A stretch of 64,000 nt of DNA from Syncephalastrum monosporum B8922 (taxonomy: Eukaryota > Mucoromycota > Mucoromycetes > Mucorales > Syncephalastraceae). Both the position numbers and the translations under genes were made by a program. Shown here piece by piece: positions 58,105 to 64,000 of the stretch (positions within the stretch are counted from its first letter, which is position 1; every line of letters begins with the position of its first letter). The stretch spans positions 272,792 to 336,791 of the forward strand of contig JNEN01000841.1 in assembly GCA_000697355.1 (NCBI GenBank), written 5' to 3'. Under the pieces are notes generated by a model that saw nothing but the letters and a program-made list of their open reading frames with translations, was not told the origin of the DNA and ran no database searches.

Positions 58105-58324
58105 ATAAGACTAAAGTACTAATGTGTAATTGAACCAGCAATCTGTATCGTATCGGGTAATATTTTGATAAGAAAGCTAGCAGGAGGAATATCTTGTTTT
58201 TCCCTTTTTTTTTCTTTTATGCGACACACAGTGCGCAGTGTCAAGAGCACCCCGTCAAAGTTGAACCCCGCGCCAACCAAGTGACAAGACAACTTCTTTT
58301 TCGCCCGAAGACACGGGCGGTGAC

Positions 58325-58332
58325 TATAAATA
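58325..58332 (+). promoter_or_regulatory. TATA box of the AVT3-like gene
   Basis: TATAAATA about 57-64 bp upstream of the ATG at 58389, followed by a pyrimidine-rich leader. The spacing matches the other TATA-bearing genes in this window. Confidence 0.5.
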
Positions 58333-58388
58333 TCCCTCACTTCCAGCCCCTTTTATTCCTTTCTTTCCGTTAACTCCATCTGGTAATC

Positions 58389-60532
58389 ATGACTTCTCCA
58401 TTACCAGCCAATGCAAAAGAATTGCACCACGACGGGGACGATTACCTGTCGACGTCGTTTGACAGGGCCAGCTCCACCGCCCGCCTTTCTTCGTCGCCGG
58501 TCCCGCAAATCTACGGCACCTCGCCTGCAGCACACAGCACAGTGTCGATCCACACCTACTCGAGCGACCTCGACCGCGTGCCGTCCAACACGAACGGGGG
58601 CGGCTCGCTCTTCCGTCCGCTGTCAAGCACAACCCTGTCGGCCATGGATTTGCCCGAAGGCGAAGTTGCCAAGGCGGTCAAGCGCCACCTCACCCCGGTG
58701 TCTTCGCAGCACAACGGCAACTACCTCACCGACGATGATTCGGGCAGTCTTTCGAGCGTGCACCAGCTGCCGGGTGGCTCGATCACGCACGGCATCTACA
58801 AGTGGACCGAAAACGTCGAGAACGGTCGCCGGAAACGCACGCGCTCCTTTAATCAGCCCCGCTCCACACCCGACGATCCTGCGCTTGCTCGGCTCAAGGC
58901 TCCGGGCGGCTTCCGGCGCCACTTTGTCGTCAACCGGGCAGCCAAGCAAGGGAAGGCCCCGCCGCACTGGATGACAGGCAGCTTTGTCGACTTCCTGGCG
59001 CTGTACGGCCATTTCGGTGGTGAGGATCTGAGCGACGACGAGGATGAGCCCGATGAGGACGAAGAGGATATGCAGGGCCCCGATGAAGAGACTCCGCTCA
59101 TACCGCCCGAGGCTCAGGCGCCTCAGGGGAATGCCTCGCCTTCCAAGGCCGTCTTTTTGCTTCTCAAATCCTTTGTCGGCACAGGTAACTTTGTGGATCA
59201 CCCTTCCTTGGTTGACATATGCTAATAAGCTATTTGTTTGTTTCACGCTTGATTAGGTGTCATGTTCCTGCCAAAAGCGTACGCATGCAGCTTTGTTGCC
59301 AACAGATCTGAAACTCACATTATCTCGCATCTCTTTTGCTTTTGATAGATTTTACAATGGTGGCCTTATCTTCAGCTCGACGGTCATGACTTTCATTGCC
59401 GCCCTCTCACTCTATACTTTCTTGCTTTTGGTCGAGACCCGCAACAAGGTGCCCGTCTCCTTTGGTGACATTGGCGGCATCTTGTTTGGTCCGGGCATGC
59501 GCTTGTCTGTGCTTTTCGCCATCACATTCTCACAGGTAAGTGATCAACACAGTTAAGGGATCTCAATGTTGCTTATCAATCACCTGCCTGTTTTAGATTG
59601 GTTTCGTCTGTGCCTACACCGTCTTTGTCGCGCAAAACCTACAAGCTCTTGTAGAATCTGTGTCCCAGTGCAACCTACGCGTTCCGCTCGCATATCTGAT
59701 TGCAGTCCAGGTCATCATGTACGTTCCGCTTGCCATGGTCCGCAAGATCCAGAAACTTTCAGTGTTCGCCCTTATTGCCGATGTCTTTATCCTCATTGGT
59801 CTCGCCTACCTTTACTATTATGACTTTTTGACCCTCGCCATCCACGGCATCGGTAACGTGCAGTGGGGCATCAACCCCGTCTCGTTCCCCATGTTCATCG
59901 GCACCGCTGTGTTCACTTACGAGGGCGTGGGTCTCATCATTCCTATCACCGAGTCCATGAAGGATCCCAAGAAGTTCCCGCGTGTGCTCTCTTGGACCAT
60001 GGTCGGTATTACCTTTTTGTTCTTGTCCATCGGCTTCTTGTCCTATCTCGCCTTTGGTAGCGAGGTGCAGACCGTCATTCTTTTAAACCTCCCTGCCACC
60101 CCTGTGGTTGACTCCATCCAGGGCTTGTATGCGCTGGCTATTATGCTTTCCATTCCGCTCCAGCTTTTCCCCGCCATCCGTATCATAGAAACCGGCTTGT
60201 TTTCGCGCTCAGGCAAACACAACCCGGTTGTCAAGTGGCAAAAGAACACACTGCGCTTTGCTACGGTCTTGGTGTGCACCGGTATCGCTATTGCTGGTTC
60301 GGCGGATTTGGACAAGTTTGTCTCGCTCATCGGCAGTCTGGCATGCATTCCGCTCTGCTACCTGTTCCCGCCGCTTTTCCATCTCAAGGGCGTTGCGCAG
60401 ACTTTCTGGCAAAAGGCTATCGATATCGCCATCATTGTTTTTGGTCTGATTTCAATGATTTACACAACCTCCATCACGGTTTCACAGTGGTCCGCCGGTG
60501 GAGAAGCACCTCCCATCTCGCGGTGTACGTAA
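58389..60532 (+). CDS. Vacuolar amino-acid transporter, AVT3-like (AAAP family)
   Basis: Predicted exporter of neutral amino acids from the vacuole. Four exons: 58389-59184, 59257-59278, 59349-59535 and 59597-60532, giving 646 aa. Exon 2 is a 22-nt micro-exon needed to complete LLKSFVGTGVMFLPKAF, the first helix of the family. A Ser-rich N-terminal region of about 200 residues contains an acidic run (SDDEDEPDEDEEDM) before helix 1. Eleven hydrophobic segments follow, with AVFTYEGVGLIIPITESM as the family hallmark in helix 6. Ends with PPISRC before TAA at 60530-60532. A TATA box lies about 60 bp upstream. AVT4 is a close alternative. Confidence 0.9.
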
Positions 60533-60610
60533 CTTGTTCAGTTAGAATTTCTCTATATACCAGCTTTATATCAAATGCAAATAAATAAGAATAACATGAA
60601 GCCAATGTAT

Positions 60611-62052
60611 CTATGGTAAAGTGCGTCCCAGCTTGACCCATTCCTTCAAGACCTCGCCGGGTTCGCCAAGCACCTCTACGGCGCGAATGCGACGGTTATG
60701 TTCTTCTGCGCATTTCTCACCCTGTTTCCCAATAACGACACGATCGCTCTTTTCTTTGATATACGCGCGCACGCCATTGACGAGCACGGGCCCGTCAGGA
60801 TTATAGAACTTCTGGGCGGATTGCTTGTAGTCGTGCACGACATCATAGCAATTGGGCCGACCGCATGTGTTAAGGAAGCGAGAAGCGCATGTGTCGCAGC
60901 ACAGCATGAGTAGATTGCAAGACGCATGGACGCAATTTTGGTATCGGTTGCATGGTCCACCACAGATATGACATTGGCCAAACACTTCATCCGTCACAGG
61001 CTCACCTAGCCGGCCGTCAAACGTAAAGTTCTTGCCGCGGAAAAGGGACTTCTTATCCTTCTGCTCCTGGATCCACCGGCCATAGGCCGTGATGCCGCCT
61101 TCGACGAGGTGGACAGTGTCAAAACCCGATGCAGACTGAAGGATGGCTCCGGCTTTGGAGCAGCGGATGCCGCCCGTGCAGTACATGAAAATCTCCTGAT
61201 CGCGCGGGATATCCTTGACGATTTCATTCATGGCCTTGATGCTGTCCCGGAATGTATCAGCATCGGGTCGGATAGCACCATCAAAATAGCCGATATTGCT
61301 ATATATGACGTGTTTAGCGGATGTCCTCTACAAAGTCGGTCTGCTTTTCCCAGTTACCTCTCATAATGGTTCCGCATATCAATCAGGACAGGCTCCTTGC
61401 CATGTCGTGCTTTGTAGGTTTCCAGTTTTTCATGCCATTGTGCGGGTGGCAAATGGGAGGGTCGGTTTTTCAGGTCGTAGGTAGTCGGGTCCAATCCGTC
61501 TGCCACCAACTACGCAAGAACAGTCAATAAGGAAGAAAGAACGGGCTGCCAACGAGTTACCTGCTTCCGGATGCGAACATGCAGGGCACGAAAGGCACGA
61601 CGACCGGGTTCGTCCGTGCTCCAATTGAAATCCATCAAATCGCCTCCCAGTTTCGGTTTGATAACGCTGTTGCAGTAGTGTTGCATCTCGTCCAGGTAAG
61701 GTTCAGGGCAGGACACCTGAACATTGATGCCCTCGGTCGATATATAAATACGACCCACGGCCCCAAACGCACCAAACTGTGTCAGTAGCTCTTCCCGGAA
61801 CGCTGGCAATTCCTCTTCTGGCAAACTGTGAAACTTGTAAAATGCCAATGTGCGGTAAACTGTTACAGGTGCGCTCGTCGCATGCCACCGGTGAAGGATC
61901 GTAGGAACACCGCCAGTCGGTTTGCAGGGAGGACGCACAAAGCTTGATTTAGGGAGCAGCGCGACCGCATTGTGTCGCACATGAAGTTTCGCTTGTTGAC
62001 AGAAAAAGGGCCGGGTTACACGTCTTGCGACGGATCGCACACCAGGGAGCAT
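60611..62052 (-). CDS. TrhO/TSTD2-like rhodanese-domain protein, probably mitochondrial
   Basis: Three exons: 62052-61561, 61509-61358 and 61298-60611, giving 443 aa. After a basic N-terminal extension of about 60 residues (MLPGVRSVARRVTRPFF and onward), there is an N-terminal domain typical of bacterial TrhO/YceA (YKFHSLPEEELPAFREEL and GRIYISTEGINVQ). A rhodanese domain follows with the loop CTGGIRC (Cys at about 255 and 261). A Cys-rich segment comes next (CHICGGPCNRYQNCVHASC and CCDTC). Bacterial TrhO hydroxylates uridine 34 in tRNA; human TSTD2 is related. A mitochondrial tRNA-modifying role is inference from the N-terminus. It is tail to tail with AVT3, 78 bp apart. Confidence 0.85.
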
Positions 62053-62323
62053 GTCGAAAAAAAAAAAAAAAAAGGAAGACGATAAAAGAAATTATAAAAG
62101 TGGCGCCATTGATAGAAGCTGTCAAATCGGCGACACATTAAATCGACATGCTGTATCTGCTCTTTAAATTGCTGAATACTAAACCGTTGTCGTCTTTGTT
62201 CTGCTGATGGTGTCTTTTAAAAGTCAATTTATCGCCTTAGCTGGTGCGAGCACACACAAGGCACACACAGCTTAATTTCTGTCCTTAAGCGACTGAGCAG
62301 GTCATTGTTTATGAAGCGTAGCG

Positions 62324-62790
62324 GTGTATCCATCATCACTGCAGACACTCGACGGTTACTGTGTATTGGACGATGATGCGATTTCCAAACAGCCACTCAA
62401 GTCTTTACAGCACTACATCGTTTTCTATCCTTGCCCTAACATGACACAATACGGTGCTGCTCCATATGACTTTTTTCCCAGGCACTGGGACATCGCCGAC
62501 TTTGAAAGAGCGGGCAACTTCGCCTTCTTTGAATGTGCTCGATCATAATATGAGTTTTTGTGGTATCGGGTGCGTTTTTGACCCGGGACTCGAAGCAGAA
62601 CACAACAAGAGCATTGAATCGTGTACTGGCGAATCATCGTTAATGACTGCACCGATGGAATGTGTGCCTTTGTTATTACCTGCACGGTTACTGAGAGGGG
62701 GTGATAACTGGTTGTTTCAAAGAACAGAGAGGAAGGCCGTATTGGAAGCAGTAGCTCGTCGCCAGCAAATAGTTTTAGATGGACGCATTA
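62324..62790 (+). pseudogene. Decayed coding relic, unidentified
   Basis: One frame, read through several stops, keeps a protein-like composition over about 150 codons: HYIVFYPCPNMTQYGAAPYD, FERAGNFAFFECAR, then after TAA YEFLWYRVRF, then after TGA PGTRSRTQQEH, then after another TGA IVYWRIIVNDCTDG and FVITCTV. The aromatic-rich pattern continues across the breaks. That is what point-mutation decay of a former gene would look like. I do not recognise the family. It could instead be chance or exons of a gene I have not resolved. Confidence 0.3.
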
Positions 62791-63964
62791 TCCAGTAGTA
62801 GTGTGTGTTTAGCTTTCGAGAGCGACCGAGACCATCATGTACACTTACTTACCTACTTGCCGTTCTTACCTCCTGACTCGAAGCCTTATTTACTTACCGC
62901 CTTGAGTCCATGCTTTGATTGTTTGCCTCATTTATGCCGAGTATTACGACAGACCAGTACTGCGAATCTTCTGCTATGGATAGCTTGAGATTTAAGAGGA
63001 GTGACAGAAAGTCGTCGTGTCATCATTGCTTGTTGTTTTTTATTATTAAGGTTATCTTCTATGGAAGGAAGGGTGATTTTGTGCAAGCGGGATCACTGGA
63101 AGTATAAGTGACGATTGATTTGACGCGCACCGACAAGAAGAAATGAAAACTGAACGGGAAGGGTTTAAAGATGGACAACCCTTTATAATGCTGCCGTCTA
63201 GCGCCTCCTTCGTACGCTTTGTTGAGTGAGATAATGTGAACCGAACCCACTGGCGATTCTTATCACGGCAACAGCGTGTGAATGCCACCGGCTTAAAAGA
63301 GCCCGCACGGCACACTTGAATGTGCGTTTCTACCTCGCTTGTCCTCATGTTGTGACAGAGCAAGGCTTCACCCTTGAGCACGTCCCAAGTCATCTCGACC
63401 CGACGGTGCAGCAGCATATCAACTGCAGCCCACATTGAGCAAGCTTTCCTCCACCTGCTTTTTCCTTGTTCCCACCCTTTTTATCATTTTTAACTTTTTT
63501 ATTTTGGGAGGTGATGCTGACGATATACATTTAACCAGGATAGCCAATTCAAACCTGGAACCGCTGCAGCATCCCCCTTACAGGTGCTAGCGTATGAAGA
63601 AAAAAGAAAAAAGAGAGGGAGAAAGGCGAAAAAAGAGGGCTGTATTTATACACTTTTCAAAAACGGTGGCTTTTCCCCAGAAACTGCGGCATATACCCCG
63701 TTTCTGAGCAGAGAGTGGATCTCTTTCGTATGCGCGTGCTGTGAATTTCAGAATTACCACATGGACGCGCTTCATTAAGCTGTTGCTGCCCGCGGAGCGC
63801 GGAGAATTGCAGTAGTGCCACTCGTTCGTCCGTCATTAGCCTGGTCACGGCTCAATGAGGCGATGAGTCAGTTCTCTTGTTTGTAGCTTTGTAACTATTC
63901 TGCCATGCAAAAGGTCTTTTGGACTGGAAGTGGTGAATAGCAGCGTGTTTCCTTTGGTACTCCT

Positions 63965-63967
<3 letters not shown>

Positions 63968-64000
<33 letters not shown>
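63968..64000. repeat. (TGC)n / CTG trinucleotide repeat running off the window
   Basis: At least eleven perfect TGC units from 63968 to the last base. The repeat continues beyond the window, so its length is unknown. It may be a simple microsatellite or part of a homopolymer-coding exon (Leu, Cys or Ala on this strand; Gln, Ala or Ser on the other). Confidence 0.85.

Larger units (their letters stand above)
62053..64000. other. Right-hand intergenic region
   Basis: Nearly 2 kb without an intact gene. It contains the TrhO-like promoter (an A-run at 62056-62072 follows the start codon's 5' side), the decayed coding relic at 62324-62790 and the terminal trinucleotide repeat. A minus-strand frame at 63052-63435 is open for 127 codons but has no family feature. 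Confidence 0.5.

Noticed and set aside
63052..63435. 127-codon minus-strand frame
   Set aside because: Open, but without recognisable domains, signal or splice structure. Not enough support to call a gene.

Overview
The window is nuclear DNA of an early-diverging filamentous fungus. Mucoromycota, and Mucorales in particular, is the best guess, from four features: genes packed on both strands and split by many short GT-AG introns (about 46-130 bp, mostly 50-70); a GPI-anchored chitin deacetylase; pyrimidine-rich promoters; and animal-like genes absent from budding yeast, namely a kaptin homologue and a TrhO/TSTD2-type rhodanese. The genus cannot be fixed from sequence alone. I rebuilt about 26 genes exon by exon. 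In every spliced gene with a recognised product the joined frame is open and divisible by three. The exceptions in certainty are the left-edge fragment, a 71-codon orphan and the N-terminus of the Sec2-like gene.

Layout. 1-2833: a possible 3' gene end, then a gene-poor AT-rich stretch. 2834-9074 (minus): isocitrate lyase and the mitochondrial presequence protease CYM1/PreP (17 exons). 9449-11520 (plus): a NIPA-type magnesium transporter and the 25-residue ribosomal protein eL41, whose start codon is split by an intron. 11976-12191 (minus): a small orphan. 13434-23136 (plus): DNA topoisomerase III with an RGG tail, then the 2036-aa autophagy lipid-transfer protein ATG2. 23432-28210 (minus): prolyl-tRNA synthetase, polyprenol reductase DFG10 and a DSC3-like subunit of the Golgi DSC ubiquitin ligase. 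28772-35368: a Sec2/Rabin-like Rab GEF (plus) tail to tail with a kaptin (KPTN) homologue (minus), then an LOA1/VPS66 acyltransferase (minus) head to head with GET2 (plus), then an MRP49-like mitoribosomal protein (minus). 36688-46468: a tandem BTB plus CAP-Gly protein (plus), an F-box protein (minus) and eIF4G (minus). 47818-54445 (minus): chitin deacetylase, uroporphyrinogen-III synthase HEM4, COA6 and a membrane-tethered GDSL esterase. 55961-62052: an MFSD1-like transporter and an AVT3-like vacuolar amino-acid transporter (plus), then a mitochondrial TrhO/TSTD2-like protein (minus). 62053-64000: one decayed coding relic and a terminal CTG repeat.

The genes are not one pathway. They are mostly housekeeping functions: translation (eL41, ProRS, eIF4G, MRP49, TrhO), mitochondrial maintenance (CYM1, COA6, HEM4), ER/Golgi membrane biology (DFG10, DSC3, LOA1, GET2) and vacuole/autophagy/nutrient signalling (ATG2, AVT3, MFSD1-like, KPTN). 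No rRNA, confident tRNA, CRISPR array or intact transposon was seen. The most interesting items are the kaptin homologue (KICSTOR is known from animals), the tandem BTB/CAP-Gly fusion, the split-start eL41 gene, and a Top3-alpha-type topoisomerase with a Top3-beta-like RGG tail.
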